Assembly: GCF_000447795.1 (NCBI RefSeq)
Contig: NZ_AUNI01000017.1
Span: forward strand, 62,001-126,000
Direction of reading: 5' to 3'
Length of the DNA: 64,000 nucleotides
Source: Bacteriovorax sp. Seq25_V
Lineage (GTDB): Bacteria; Bdellovibrionota; Bacteriovoracia; Bacteriovoracales; Bacteriovoracaceae
The position numbers and the translations under genes were made by a program. The notes beneath the pieces were generated by a model that was not told the origin of the DNA, did not search any database, and was given only the letters and a program-made list of their open reading frames with translations. Below, piece by piece: positions 8,052 to 18,113 of the stretch; within the stretch, counting starts at the first letter, position 1, and each line of letters opens with the position of its first letter.

Positions 8052-9170
8052 TTAGCCCTTTATTAAACGCTGCACAAGAAGAGCTCTTGTCAGTAAAGAT
8101 GTCTCCAGATTGGAATCTTCGAAGTTTTGATTTTTTCTTAGTCGAGCAGAAAATGGAGCGTTAAAACCAATAAAAGTCAGCTTATCTAGCTCATCTTTTT
8201 CTTCTTCCAAGAAATTATCGTCAATTTTTGGACAGTATGTATTTTCTCTTAAAACAACAAATTCACGACACTTTTTCTCATTAAATTTTTCGAAACTTTT
8301 TTCAAAATTTTTCTTTAAAAGTCTTAATTTTTTAGAAATATCCTCTTCTGTCGTTTCTTCCTTATTAATAAATGTTACAAATCGAGCTAATTGACCTTTT
8401 TCCGTCTTCTCAAACTCTCCAATAAAATGTCCCCAATCATGGGTAAAACTTAGTGGAAAAAAGAAAGTGTTCTTACTGTCTGTAAGCTCTTCTTCCAGTT
8501 CCATATGAAAGTATAAAGCGCAAGGGGTTTTCGTTGATTCACAGAACGCTACAAAGTTATCTGTAAGCGCTCTCTTGTCCTTAAAAAGTTCGTAGAATGT
8601 ATCAGGAGTGTGAGAATAGAAGATTTGCTCGCATTCAATAACAAGGCCATTTGTACAAGTAATCTTAAAGTTTGCTTGATCAATTAAGTCTTCTGGAATT
8701 GCTTTTTCAATCTTTGAAATTTTAACAACAAGACTTTGCTCTATTATCTTCTCTAATAAATTTTCTTCTTTTAAAACTGGTAATAACTCTTCAAGTTCTA
8801 CATTGACATGATCAGCAGTAAAGAACTCCTCGCCCCACAGAAGAGTTTGAGGTTTTGTTCTCTTTCCAAAGTCATGAAACTTCAATTCTTTATAAAATTG
8901 ACTGTTGTATACTTCGAGCCCCTCAACGACTTTTGAAATAGCAGAGATATTTTCTTCACCTCTAACTAAAGAAGGCCCAAGAATTTTTAAATTTGCTTCA
9001 TCGATTGCATCTGAAGTTAATATTTTTGCCGAACCAGGCTCAATTCTATTTAGGTGTGAACATAAATCAATTGCAAAAACACCAAACCCAATAACAGCAT
9101 TTTTAATAAATATTTTTTCTTCTTTTACTTCTTCGACTTTTTTTAATTTTAGAATGTCACTAAAGGCCAT
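8052..9170 (-). CDS. hypothetical protein with possible Rossmann N-terminus
   Basis: This is a 372-residue protein of unknown function. After a charged N-terminus comes KNAVIGFGVFAIDLCSHL (about residues 24-41), which resembles the GxGxxA turn of FAD/NAD-binding proteins. The order of later segments (KITCTNGLVIECEQIFYSHTPD around 170, then a C-terminal FIGFNAPFSAR) is also reminiscent of a flavoprotein, but no complete signature is present. There is no signal peptide or membrane span, so it is probably cytoplasmic. It is read toward the outer-membrane pair but is separated from it by their own promoter. Confidence 0.6.
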   Translation of the reverse strand: MAFSDILKLKKVEEVKEEKIFIKNAVIGFGVFAIDLCSHLNRIEPGSAKILTSDAIDEANLKILGPSLVRGEENISAISKVVEGLEVYNSQFYKELKFHDFGKRTKPQTLLWGEEFFTADHVNVELEELLPVLKEENLLEKIIEQSLVVKISKIEKAIPEDLIDQANFKITCTNGLVIECEQIFYSHTPDTFYELFKDKRALTDNFVAFCESTKTPCALYFHMELEEELTDSKNTFFFPLSFTHDWGHFIGEFEKTEKGQLARFVTFINKEETTEEDISKKLRLLKKNFEKSFEKFNEKKCREFVVLRENTYCPKIDDNFLEEEKDELDKLTFIGFNAPFSARLRKNQNFEDSNLETSLLTRALLVQRLIKG

Positions 9171-9233
9171 GAGTGCGGTTCTCCGTTGTTTTGCGAATGC
9201 ACTAAGATACCTATTATGATGGGATTTTTAAAG

Positions 9234-9260
9234 AAAAAAAAACCCGAAACAAAGTTCGGG
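9234..9260 (-). terminator. intrinsic terminator of the MltD-like gene
   Basis: CCCGAA (9243-9248) and TTCGGG (9255-9260) form a stem. On the minus strand it is followed by a long T run, directly after the stop of the gene at 9269. Confidence 0.85.
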
Positions 9261-9268
9261 TCATTTAT

Positions 9269-10744
9269 TTAATCAACAACTAGCTTATCACCAGCTCGTA
9301 TCATCCTATTCTTTACAATATCAAGATTAGAAACAATTAACTTATCAAGTGAGATTCCATTCTTTCTAGCAACAGTCCAAAGAGAATCACCTTTTTGAAC
9401 AGTATAGTAGCGGCTTGGGTTCGAAATTGGCTTTGCACGAGCTCTAGCAAGCTTGATTCTTGAACGATAGTTACGCTTTCTAAGAACACTCTTACGTGGC
9501 ATATCGTAAAGATCAGCATACATTTCAGCTCTTACACTTTGACCATTTCTAAACGGAAGAACAACCTCCTGACCAGATTTCAATCTTGAGTTTTTAGAAA
9601 GGCCATCGTTTAACCAAGTTAGTACTTCTACATCCTTAATTTTGAACTTTCTTGCGACATCCCTAAGATCTGATCTTGAGCTCTTTACACGATACTTCTG
9701 AAAATCTGAAGCAAAATAATTTGCGTACTGACAACAAGAATCCCACTTAGCTTTCAACCCTACAGGAATTCTTAAAGAATATTTTTCTTGAGTCGGTGGA
9801 GTAAACCATCTTAGAAGTTCTGGATTTAAATAATGAAGTTCATCAAATTCAACTTCAAGAAGTTCAGCAACTTTAAATAAATCTGTACCACCATCAACTA
9901 CGATCTCTTCATAATCAAGAGGCTCGTGAAATTCGATATCATCAAAACCAAACGCTTTTAGGTTTTTCCCAATAATAGCAAGTGCCATAATTTTTGGAAC
10001 ATAGTTTTTTGTTTCAGGCTTTAGGTATCTTCCGTTTCTTAGTTTCCAGAAGTTCTCTGTCCCATATCTTTTTATCGCACGCCCCATCTTTCCTTCTCCT
10101 GCATTATATGCAGCAGCAGCGAGTTCCCACGATTCAAAATCACCATATAACTTCTTCAAATACATTGCAGCGGCTTGTGACGATTTGATTGGATCTCTTC
10201 TCTCGTCGGTATACCAATCAATTTTTAGACCATAACGCTTCCCTGTATATGGCATGAACTGCCAAGGCCCAACGGCCTTCGCCCAAGATTTCGCTTTTGA
10301 TTGAAAACCTGATTCGGCCATAGCAAGAAAGATTAGATCTTTTGGTAATCCATTCTCTGCAAGAATTCTACTCATCAGTGGAGCGTATCTTCCGGCACGT
10401 GCAGAGTATCTTTCAAAGAAACCTCTACCTCTATTTAAGAAGTAGCTGATCCATTTTTTTACGGCGTCGTTATAAACAACCGGAATATCAAAATAGTAGT
10501 TTTCTAGCTTTAAGTGCTCAGCACCATAAAGGAAGTAAGTCTTCCCATCATAATGATAAGGCTCATCAATTAGAGAGCTTCCAATAATCTGAGAGCTCGA
10601 CGCAGGAGGCGTCGTCTCTGTTGTCGATGAATCAGCAGGAGCTGCATTAGAGACTTCCGTGTTCGCTGACTCATTTGTGTTCAACATAGAACACGAACTA
10701 AAAATCAACGCTGCAGCTACAAATTTAGAACATTTTCTTAACAT
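9269..10744 (-). CDS. mltD: membrane-bound lytic murein transglycosylase D-like lipoprotein
   Basis: This enzyme cleaves peptidoglycan glycan strands, producing 1,6-anhydro ends. The N-terminus from the ATG at 10744 gives a lipoprotein signal (RKCSKFVAAALIFSSC). An SLT domain follows with the catalytic glutamate in LAMAESGF and the typical AVGPWQFMPYTGKRYGL and AAAAYNAGEGKMGRAI motifs. The C-terminus has a clear LysM (YTVQKGDSLWTVARKNGIS) and a weaker LysM-like repeat before it. This is the MltD arrangement. An upstream ATG at 10786 is in frame, but neither start has a strong Shine-Dalgarno. In a predator such enzymes could also act on prey wall; that is inference. Confidence 0.88.
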   Translation of the reverse strand: MLRKCSKFVAAALIFSSCSMLNTNESANTEVSNAAPADSSTTETTPPASSSQIIGSSLIDEPYHYDGKTYFLYGAEHLKLENYYFDIPVVYNDAVKKWISYFLNRGRGFFERYSARAGRYAPLMSRILAENGLPKDLIFLAMAESGFQSKAKSWAKAVGPWQFMPYTGKRYGLKIDWYTDERRDPIKSSQAAAMYLKKLYGDFESWELAAAAYNAGEGKMGRAIKRYGTENFWKLRNGRYLKPETKNYVPKIMALAIIGKNLKAFGFDDIEFHEPLDYEEIVVDGGTDLFKVAELLEVEFDELHYLNPELLRWFTPPTQEKYSLRIPVGLKAKWDSCCQYANYFASDFQKYRVKSSRSDLRDVARKFKIKDVEVLTWLNDGLSKNSRLKSGQEVVLPFRNGQSVRAEMYADLYDMPRKSVLRKRNYRSRIKLARARAKPISNPSRYYTVQKGDSLWTVARKNGISLDKLIVSNLDIVKNRMIRAGDKLVVD

Positions 10745-10886
10745 GAAAATTCCAACCCTTTTATACAAATGAAGCCCCTTCATCATGAAGAGGCTCTACT
10801 ATTGTCTTTTTTTTAGTGTTGAGAGTCAACAGACTAAATTTTTTCCCTTTACTTTTCAAACACTTACAAAGGCGTTTTTTAAGAAA

Positions 10887-12176
10887 TCAGGTAGTTGCAA
10901 CAGCCTCGACATCATCTTTCAAATCTGAGTCATCAAGCATAGAATCGACAACTAAAGTTCCCACACTGTCTCCGAACACGTTCACTGTAGTTCTAAACAT
11001 ATCAAGCACCCTGTCGACAGCTAAAATAAGCCCAATCCCCTCGATCGGAAGTCCAACAGCAGAAAGTACGATACTCATCGTAATTAACCCTGCGCCAGGA
11101 ATTGCAGCAGCTCCGATAGCTGCTAGTGAAGCCGTTAGAAAAATGATCAATTGCTGATTAATTCCAAGATGAATTCCATAGGCCTGTGCAATAAAGATTG
11201 CCGCTACTGATTCGTAGAGAGCTGTTCCATCCATATTGATTGTGGCTCCAAGCGGAAGAACAAATTTTGCTGTGTCTTTTCTTACCCCAAGGTTCTCTTC
11301 AACATTTGCCATTGTAATTGGAAGTGTCGCAGCAGAGGATGCAGTAGAAAAAGCGGTGATCAATGCTGGTCCAATTCCCCTTAAAATAAACATTGGTGAT
11401 TTTTTTGATTTCCAACTTCCAATAAAAAGTAAAAGTATTCCGTGACAACCAAGCCCTAGAATTACAGTTAGCATATATTTTGAAAGTGAGACAATCGCCG
11501 AGAAACCAGACTTTGCAAGGACTCCTGTCATCAAAACAAAAATCCCAACCGGTGCAAATTTCATAATTCCATGAGTCAGAAAGAGTGACATCTTCTCAAG
11601 AGAATTAATAACTTTAACCACTGGTTCACTTTCTTTTGGAAGATAAAGTGCTACCATCCCAAAAAGAATTGAGAAGACAATTACTTGAAGAATTTGTCCT
11701 TCTGCCATTGCTTGCACAGGATTCTTTGGAACAGCATTAAGAATTACTTCTTTTACCGCATTATAAAGAGCAAACCATCCACCTGAGTTTTGAGATACCT
11801 TTGCTTGCATACCTTCATTAAGTCCATGAAGTCCTGCCGTCCCAAGATCAGCTCCTACCCCTGGATTAATAAGATTCACGAAAATAATTCCAACAAGAAC
11901 AGCGACAGCTGTTGTCATGAAATAATAGATCACAGCCTTTACGCCCATCTTTCCAAGTGACTCAGGTGTACCTAAATGATACATGGCCATAAAAATTGAA
12001 GAGAAAACAAGAGGAATGATAACCATCTTTAGTAGACTGATGAAAATATCGCCGATTGGTTTCATGTAATCAACAACATGTCCTAGTCCTGTGAAATATA
12101 AAATTAGCCCTAACGCTAAACCAGCAATCATACCAATTGCAATTCTCTGTGCCTCTTTCTTGGAAGCTTCCTGCAT
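10887..12176 (-). CDS. dicarboxylate/amino acid:cation symporter (DAACS family)
   Basis: This 429-residue inner-membrane carrier couples uptake of acidic amino acids or C4-dicarboxylates to Na+ or H+. Several helices are evident. The family's two re-entrant motifs are visible: TAFSTASSAATLPITM (serine-rich HP1) and LPLGATINMDGTALYE (the NMDGT cation site). The C-terminal region has AIPGAGLITMSIVLSAVGLP (HP2) and VDRVLDMFRTTVNVFGD. Substrate cannot be assigned. Confidence 0.92.
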   Translation of the reverse strand: MQEASKKEAQRIAIGMIAGLALGLILYFTGLGHVVDYMKPIGDIFISLLKMVIIPLVFSSIFMAMYHLGTPESLGKMGVKAVIYYFMTTAVAVLVGIIFVNLINPGVGADLGTAGLHGLNEGMQAKVSQNSGGWFALYNAVKEVILNAVPKNPVQAMAEGQILQVIVFSILFGMVALYLPKESEPVVKVINSLEKMSLFLTHGIMKFAPVGIFVLMTGVLAKSGFSAIVSLSKYMLTVILGLGCHGILLLFIGSWKSKKSPMFILRGIGPALITAFSTASSAATLPITMANVEENLGVRKDTAKFVLPLGATINMDGTALYESVAAIFIAQAYGIHLGINQQLIIFLTASLAAIGAAAIPGAGLITMSIVLSAVGLPIEGIGLILAVDRVLDMFRTTVNVFGDSVGTLVVDSMLDDSDLKDDVEAVATT

Positions 12177-12222
12177 TTAATGCCCCTTTTGTAACTGATT
12201 TCAAAAAATGATTTAATTAACT

Positions 12223-12756
12223 ATGTTTAAAAAAACTATATTATCTATTGTCCTTACTTTCCAAATTTTTGTAAACACGGCAAAAGCTTTGGTCGAAGAG
12301 CCAAATTACAACTTTACCTTTGATAAATTTGAAGTCTTCAATCCTGGAAAAGAGTTAAGCGACATTAAAAAGACTTATCCCAATTTAAAATTAATTAATA
12401 AGTCTGGCTCAACAGAGCTCTACGAAGTCGATATCATCCATCAGAGATACAAGTTTCCACTCTACTTTCAGATTAAAGATCAAAAGGTAATTGATTATTT
12501 TGCTCGCCTACCAAATTACTTTATTCATGATACATTTCATCAGTCTTTGATTAACCGTTTCGGAAAACAAAATAAATTCTACAATAAAAATAGTACTTCA
12601 TTTTATTTGTGGACTAATGCGAATGGAAATATTGTAACCTACAGTGGAGCGTGTACCATCACATGCTTTCCTATTTTTGTTCATGTGATTTCAAACAAGG
12701 ATCAGACTCTCCTCAAAGAGAGCCTGATCGAAAAATTCAAGAAAAATCAATTATAA
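12223..12756 (+). CDS. exported hypothetical protein
   Basis: This 177-residue protein has a signal peptide (FKKTILSIVLTFQIFVNTAKA, cleavage near 22). The mature domain of about 150 residues has mixed alpha/beta character and a Cys pair in GACTITCFP that could form a disulfide. I do not recognise a family. The C-terminus overlaps the end of lgt on the other strand by 10 bp. Confidence 0.65.
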   Translation: MFKKTILSIVLTFQIFVNTAKALVEEPNYNFTFDKFEVFNPGKELSDIKKTYPNLKLINKSGSTELYEVDIIHQRYKFPLYFQIKDQKVIDYFARLPNYFIHDTFHQSLINRFGKQNKFYNKNSTSFYLWTNANGNIVTYSGACTITCFPIFVHVISNKDQTLLKESLIEKFKKNQL

Positions 12757-13535
12757 ATTTTTTGATTTAATTTATTTGCCATAGCGTAAAGAGCAAAGCC
12801 AGCGATGATCATGATTGCACAAAGAATCTGACCCATTGTCATGAATCCAAAATAATATCCAAGTTGTGCATCGGCTTCCCTGAAAAACTCAACACCAAAG
12901 CGAAATGCCCCATATCCAATGAGGAAGAAGCTTGAAATCTGCCAGTATTTTTTAACCTTATTCACAGCAAACCAAAGAATTAGCGATAACACCAATCCCT
13001 CAAAGAACGCCTCATAAAGCTGAGAAGGATGCCTTGGATAAGGACCACCTGTTTTAAATATCATACCCACAGGACTTGTTGTAATTCTTCCGTACAATTC
13101 GCCATTAATAAAGTTTCCTAAACGCCCAAAGAAAATTCCAGGCGCACCAACGAGACAAACACTATCCATAATTTGTCCCCACTCTACTTTATTTTTCTTT
13201 GCAAAAATAAAACCTGCGACAAGAAAACCGAGAACTGCTCCGTGAAAACTGAGTCCCCCTTTCCACACCGCGAAGACTTCGCCGAGGTTGTGCTGGTAAT
13301 ATGACCAGTTATAAACGAAAACATAAATAAATCTCGCACCAAGCACCATGCAAAGACCCATGATAAATGTAAGAGAATCAATTTGTTCTTCAGTTATTTT
13401 TAAGAAATTTTTCTTAATTAGATTTTTAAGTAGATAGCCCGCAAGAATAAATCCTACTACGTACATTAGTGCATACCAACGAACTTGTAATGGACCTAGT
13501 GAAATCAATACTGGGCTGATATCTGGTGCGTGCAT
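12747..13535 (-). CDS. lgt: prolipoprotein diacylglyceryl transferase
   Basis: Lgt transfers diacylglycerol from phosphatidylglycerol to the lipobox cysteine of prolipoproteins in the inner membrane. The signature GRLGNFINGELYGR is present at about residue 132, as are FHGAVLGF and RHPSQLYEAFFEG. The length (262) and seven or so membrane spans fit the family. It serves the several lipoproteins predicted in this window. Confidence 0.95.
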   Translation of the reverse strand: MHAPDISPVLISLGPLQVRWYALMYVVGFILAGYLLKNLIKKNFLKITEEQIDSLTFIMGLCMVLGARFIYVFVYNWSYYQHNLGEVFAVWKGGLSFHGAVLGFLVAGFIFAKKNKVEWGQIMDSVCLVGAPGIFFGRLGNFINGELYGRITTSPVGMIFKTGGPYPRHPSQLYEAFFEGLVLSLILWFAVNKVKKYWQISSFFLIGYGAFRFGVEFFREADAQLGYYFGFMTMGQILCAIMIIAGFALYAMANKLNQKIYN

Positions 13536-13589
13536 TAAAACTCCTTCTTTAATTCAAGAAAGAGTCTAGCATAAATTTTTTAGCGGTGA

Positions 13590-14411
13590 CTACTCCAAAC
13601 GAGCATCTTGCCTTGGCTTAAAGTTTTCACGCGGGAATACTTTACCAAGATAATATTTCGCACATGCTTGAATAAGTTGCCTTGTCGGAGCAGGAAGCCC
13701 TTGAACTCCAAAGTATGTGCAATTAACCGATAGAAAACTTAACAAGTCTTCAAATCTCATATCGCGACTAGCATTCTTTAAATGATTATCTAATTTAATA
13801 AAACAGAAATTATGCTTCAGTTTTTTCTCACCTTCCAAAGTCAAAATACGATGCCTAGTCACGTCAAAAAATACTGCCTCTCCACGTGTATCAACTGCAC
13901 GCTGTATTACTGCTCCCTCTTCAACTGGCGTACCCCAAAAACCAACAATGCCATGACTCACCAATGACCAACTTAAAAATCTATTGACGATGATTCTATA
14001 TGCTCTCTCGTTATCAACATGTCCAAAGTCAGAGAAGCAACCCATCTTCCATTCACTTGTACCAAGCGAGAAGACAAGCATCGCTACATTACGATATCGA
14101 TAAACACTGTATCCCTGTTTCTGCACAAGACTCTCAGGGCCCCACTTATCACTTTCTCTTGTTGCTGCAATTTGCCTCGCGACCATAACTGAAGCCTCAG
14201 ACACTGTAAGCACTCTCGCACCATGCTTATTAGCGATATTGTGCTCAGCATCTTTTGAGTCTTTCTCATTAAGCTCGTCAAATTTCATTGTCCTTAAAAA
14301 ACCTGTAATATCAGGATCAAAATCAGATGCAATAAATCTTATATAGACAGGAAGATCCAACTTCCTCATAAATTGAAAATAAACGTATTTTTCATTAGTT
14401 ACATTACTCAT
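13590..14411 (-). CDS. hypothetical protein
   Basis: I use the ATG at 14411 because AAAGGG lies 8 bases upstream; the two in-frame starts further up (14438, 14417) are badly placed. The 273-residue product has no signal peptide or membrane span. It contains several Trp/Phe-rich segments (LGTSEWKMGCFSDFGH; HGIVGFWGTPVEEGAVIQRAVD). I do not recognise it. It sits alone between lgt and the rplU promoter. Confidence 0.65.
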   Translation of the reverse strand: MSNVTNEKYVYFQFMRKLDLPVYIRFIASDFDPDITGFLRTMKFDELNEKDSKDAEHNIANKHGARVLTVSEASVMVARQIAATRESDKWGPESLVQKQGYSVYRYRNVAMLVFSLGTSEWKMGCFSDFGHVDNERAYRIIVNRFLSWSLVSHGIVGFWGTPVEEGAVIQRAVDTRGEAVFFDVTRHRILTLEGEKKLKHNFCFIKLDNHLKNASRDMRFEDLLSFLSVNCTYFGVQGLPAPTRQLIQACAKYYLGKVFPRENFKPRQDARLE

Positions 14412-14541
14412 AATCATTACCCTTTGCCTAAATGACAAACCGACCCAACTGACTTATCGCCATTTCTCAAGCTATCTTTAAACATTAAACAAAAAGCCAC
14501 TAAAACAGCTATAAATCCCCTCCAGGAAAGATATTTCAAAC

Positions 14542-14568
14542 TTGACATAAGGCCCAAAAAACTATAAA
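14542..14568 (+). promoter_or_regulatory. promoter for the L21/L27 genes
   Basis: TTGACA (14542-14547) and TATAAA (14563-14568) have the right sequences, but the 15-bp spacing is short. A shifted -10 of TAAAAA would give 17 bp. Transcription would start near 14575 and include the hairpin at 14602-14638. Confidence 0.5.
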
Positions 14569-14601
14569 AATCCTAGTTCGATGACCAATTAATTCAAATT
14601 T

Positions 14602-14638
14602 GGGGTCACAAGTTTTCAAAGAACTTCTTTGGAACCCC
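14602..14638 (+). promoter_or_regulatory. leader hairpin upstream of rplU, candidate ribosomal-protein autoregulatory site
   Basis: GGGG (14602-14605) pairs with CCCC (14635-14638), and nine pairs (14614-14622 with 14626-14634, one G-U) form an inner stem with a three-base loop. An internal bulge of about eight bases lies on the 5' side. It sits 27 bases before the start codon and just before the AAGGAG. Ribosomal-protein leaders that bind their own product often look like this; no known L21 leader was matched. Confidence 0.45.
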
Positions 14639-14664
14639 TAGATTTGCACTCATAAGGAGAATAT

Positions 14665-14970
14665 ATGTACGGAATCGTTGAAATTTCTGGACACCAGTAC
14701 AGAGTTGAAGCAGGTATGACTATTGATGTAGAAAAGCTACACCAAGAAGCAGGAACTACAATTGAACTAGATAAAGTTCTTTTCGTAGGTGGCGAAAAAG
14801 CTACTGTTGGTACACCAGTTGTTGCTGGAGCAAAAGTTGTTGCTGAAGTTGTAAGACATGACAAATCTAGAAAAATTATCGTTTTCAAGAGAAAGCCAGG
14901 TCGTTACAAGAGAAAGAACGGACACAGACAAGAATTTACAACTTTAAAAATTAAAGAAATCAAAGCTTAA
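14665..14970 (+). CDS. rplU: 50S ribosomal protein L21
   Basis: This 101-residue protein of the large subunit has the L21 pattern: [20 protein letters not shown] at the start, [16 protein letters not shown] in the middle, and [20 protein letters not shown] near the end. It is first in the conserved rplU-rpmA-obgE order. AAGGAG lies ahead of the ATG. Confidence 0.97.
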   Translation: MYGIVEISGHQYRVEAGMTIDVEKLHQEAGTTIELDKVLFVGGEKATVGTPVVAGAKVVAEVVRHDKSRKIIVFKRKPGRYKRKNGHRQEFTTLKIKEIKA

Positions 14971-15031
14971 TTTTTAAAGCAGTTTTATAATAGAAAATAA
15001 TTTATTTTAAAATTTTTCAGGAGTTTAAGAT

Positions 15032-15286
15032 ATGGCACACAAGAAAGCCGGTGGTTCGACAAGTAACGGTAGGGATTCAAACCCAAATATGTACGGTGTT
15101 AAGAAGTTTGGTGGCGAAGTTGTTATCCCAGGTAACATCATCGTAAGACAAGCTGGTTCAAAATTTCACCCAGGTAAAAACGTTAGAGAAGGTAAAGATT
15201 GTACTCTTTATGCAGTTGTAGAAGGTACAGTAAAATTTGGTTACTACAATAAGAACAAAAAAATTGTTTCTGTAGTTCCAGCATAA
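15032..15286 (+). CDS. rpmA: 50S ribosomal protein L27
   Basis: This 84-residue protein has an N-terminal tail [17 protein letters not shown] that reaches the peptidyl transferase centre, followed by [24 protein letters not shown]. It starts directly with AHKK and lacks the cleavable extension found in some Gram-positives. It is cotranscribed with rplU and followed by a terminator. Confidence 0.97.
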   Translation: MAHKKAGGSTSNGRDSNPNMYGVKKFGGEVVIPGNIIVRQAGSKFHPGKNVREGKDCTLYAVVEGTVKFGYYNKNKKIVSVVPA

Positions 15287-15314
15287 TTTAAAAGAATTAA
15301 ATCATGTAAATAGG

Positions 15315-15348
15315 AAAGGGAATCTAGTCATTAGATTCCCTTTTTTTT
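15315..15348 (+). terminator. intrinsic terminator after rpmA
   Basis: GGGAATCTA (15318-15326) pairs with TAGATTCCC (15332-15340) around a five-base loop, followed by eight T. It separates rplU-rpmA from obgE. Confidence 0.9.
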
Positions 15349-15371
15349 ATACTCGCGAAAATACAATTTAA

Positions 15372-16408
<1,037 letters not shown>

Positions 16409-16409
<1 letters not shown>

Positions 16410-16876
16410 TGAGTAGTAACGAGTTTATTAACAAAAACGTAGATGAAATTTTAAGCAATAAAGAAATTGATAGCACACTTGCAAAAGCAATGGCATGTGC
16501 ATGGATCTGTGGAAACTTCAAAGGTATCAACCTTAAGATTCTTGATATGAAGAAATCAACCTCGCTTGGTGATTACTTTGTTCTTGCTTCAGCAACAAAC
16601 TTCACACAAGCTTCAGCAATGGGACAAGAGATCACTGTTCAAATGAAAAGAGTTGGTCTAGAAGTTCTTTCTCGCGAAGGTATTAACAATGGAGCAGATT
16701 GGTTACTGATTGACCTTGGAGACTTCATCGTTCACATCTTCCAAGAGACTGCACGTCACATATATGATCTTGATAATTTATGGGATGCTCCATCAATTCA
16801 AATTCCAAACGAGTATTACTACTCATCCGATATGGAAGAAAGCACTTCTGGAAGTGCACCAAAAGGTTACTTCTAG
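16409..16876 (+). CDS. rsfS: ribosomal silencing factor RsfS
   Basis: RsfS binds L14 and blocks subunit joining under starvation. The core matches the family: LKILDMKKSTSLGDYFVLASATN, then MKRVGLEVLSREGINNGADWLLIDLGDFIVHIF. The protein is 155 residues, longer than the usual 105-130, with an N-terminal extension of about 35 residues and a short Ser-rich tail. It lies between obgE and rlmH in one tight operon. Confidence 0.93.
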
Positions 16877-16879
16877 GAG

Positions 16880-17347
16880 ATGAAAGACCTTCACCTGGTA
16901 GTTATTGGAAAGCTCAAAGATAAGAATATTCTTGCGCTAGAAAATGACTACCTTAAAAGGCTCAAGTCCCCTTCTCTCTCTATTTATGAATGCAAAGGCC
17001 ATCAAGAAGATATCGAGGCCGAAGTCAAAGAACTCAAACAAAAATGTAAAGCAATTGAAGATAAGCATGGCAGGCAATATATTGTAGCGCTTACCGAACA
17101 TGGTAAAACCATGACAAGTGATAAACTCTCAGAATTTATTTTTGATGTCATTGAAAATAAGCAATGCGGGGTCACTTTTCTAATCGGTGGAGCGGCAGGT
17201 TTTCCAAAAGACTTTCTTGAGGAGTGTGATTATAAACTCTCACTCTCTCCTATGACTTACCCACATCAACTTGCAAGACTTTTATTTGTCGAGCAAGTTT
17301 ATAGAGCGAAGACCATCTACGATGGTCATCCCTATCACAAGAATTAG
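16880..17347 (+). CDS. rlmH: 23S rRNA (pseudouridine(1915)-N3)-methyltransferase RlmH
   Basis: This 155-residue SPOUT methyltransferase modifies pseudouridine 1915 of 23S rRNA in the assembled ribosome. It has LVVIGKLKD at the N-terminus, FLIGGAAGFP for the SAM site and the diagnostic C-terminus EQVYRAKTIYDGHPYHK. It starts 3 bp after rsfS, with AGGAG just inside the end of rsfS. Confidence 0.96.
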   Translation: MKDLHLVVIGKLKDKNILALENDYLKRLKSPSLSIYECKGHQEDIEAEVKELKQKCKAIEDKHGRQYIVALTEHGKTMTSDKLSEFIFDVIENKQCGVTFLIGGAAGFPKDFLEECDYKLSLSPMTYPHQLARLLFVEQVYRAKTIYDGHPYHKN

Positions 17348-18015
17348 AATAAATTCGTCCAAGGAAAGAAGCGACTCTTCTCTTTCCCTTCAACTTTAAT
17401 CTTCGATCTTAGTTGTCCAATGAACTTATCTTCAAGTTGATTATAATTGATATCCTCAATAACGATTGCTAACTCATCTTGAACATAGTGAGAGTCAACA
17501 TCGTCAAGATCTGACTCATCTGCTGTTTCAATGGCTGCATCAAATGCAATTCCAAGATCACGGTGAATAAATGGATCCAAAGCATCAAAAGCAGCTCCAG
17601 CGGCGGCTCCCGTGATTACTCCAGGAACTGTTCCAGTTAGAAAAGCACCACATGCAAGAGCGGCCCCATCGTAAGCGAGAATATACATTCCAACGCCAAG
17701 ACCGACATATGACCCAATGACAAAACCCGCAACAACGGCACCGACATCACCAACGACAGCATATAAACTATTTCTATAATTTTGAGATGAAACACTATCT
17801 AGATCAGCACGAGAAAAGTAAACATCTTCCCCAAAGAGTGGCTCACATTTCATTGAGTCCATCATTAGATCACAGGTCTTAACCTGATACCCTCTTTCTG
17901 TCTCATCAACTTTTAAAAATTTGCCTTCAGTTTCCTCTGCCTTAATGATTAGTGCATTAGAATTAAAAGAAATAAGTAGGGCCAATAAAGTAATAAAATT
18001 CGTAATTCTTTTCAA
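17344..18015 (-). CDS. exported glycine-zipper protein of unknown function
   Basis: This 223-residue protein begins with a signal peptide (RITNFITLLALLISFNSNA). Its central part (about residues 88-145) is a hydrophobic Gly/Ala-rich stretch with repeated GxxxG spacing (GSYVGLGVGMY; GVITGAAAGAAFDAL), like glycine-zipper segments that pack in membranes. Acidic residues dominate the remainder. No family recognised. Its end overlaps rlmH tail to tail by 4 bp. Confidence 0.68.
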   Translation of the reverse strand: MKRITNFITLLALLISFNSNALIIKAEETEGKFLKVDETERGYQVKTCDLMMDSMKCEPLFGEDVYFSRADLDSVSSQNYRNSLYAVVGDVGAVVAGFVIGSYVGLGVGMYILAYDGAALACGAFLTGTVPGVITGAAAGAAFDALDPFIHRDLGIAFDAAIETADESDLDDVDSHYVQDELAIVIEDINYNQLEDKFIGQLRSKIKVEGKEKSRFFPWTNLF

Positions 18016-18113
18016 AATATACTCCTAAGCTAGATTACTTAAGAGTCTAATAGAGTTTTTTTCAGTTTGAGAGCTTTCGGAAATATTTACTACTACTGTC
18101 TATTTTTTTGACA

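Noticed and set aside
10818-10830. GTTGA-GAG-TCAAC dyad considered as a terminator of the symporter gene
   Set aside because: On the minus strand the stem is not followed by T but by A-rich sequence, and the stem is short.
13184-14281. Several 62-65 codon frames around lgt and its upstream neighbour
   Set aside because: They are out-of-frame shadows of the genes present, with no Shine-Dalgarno and poor composition.
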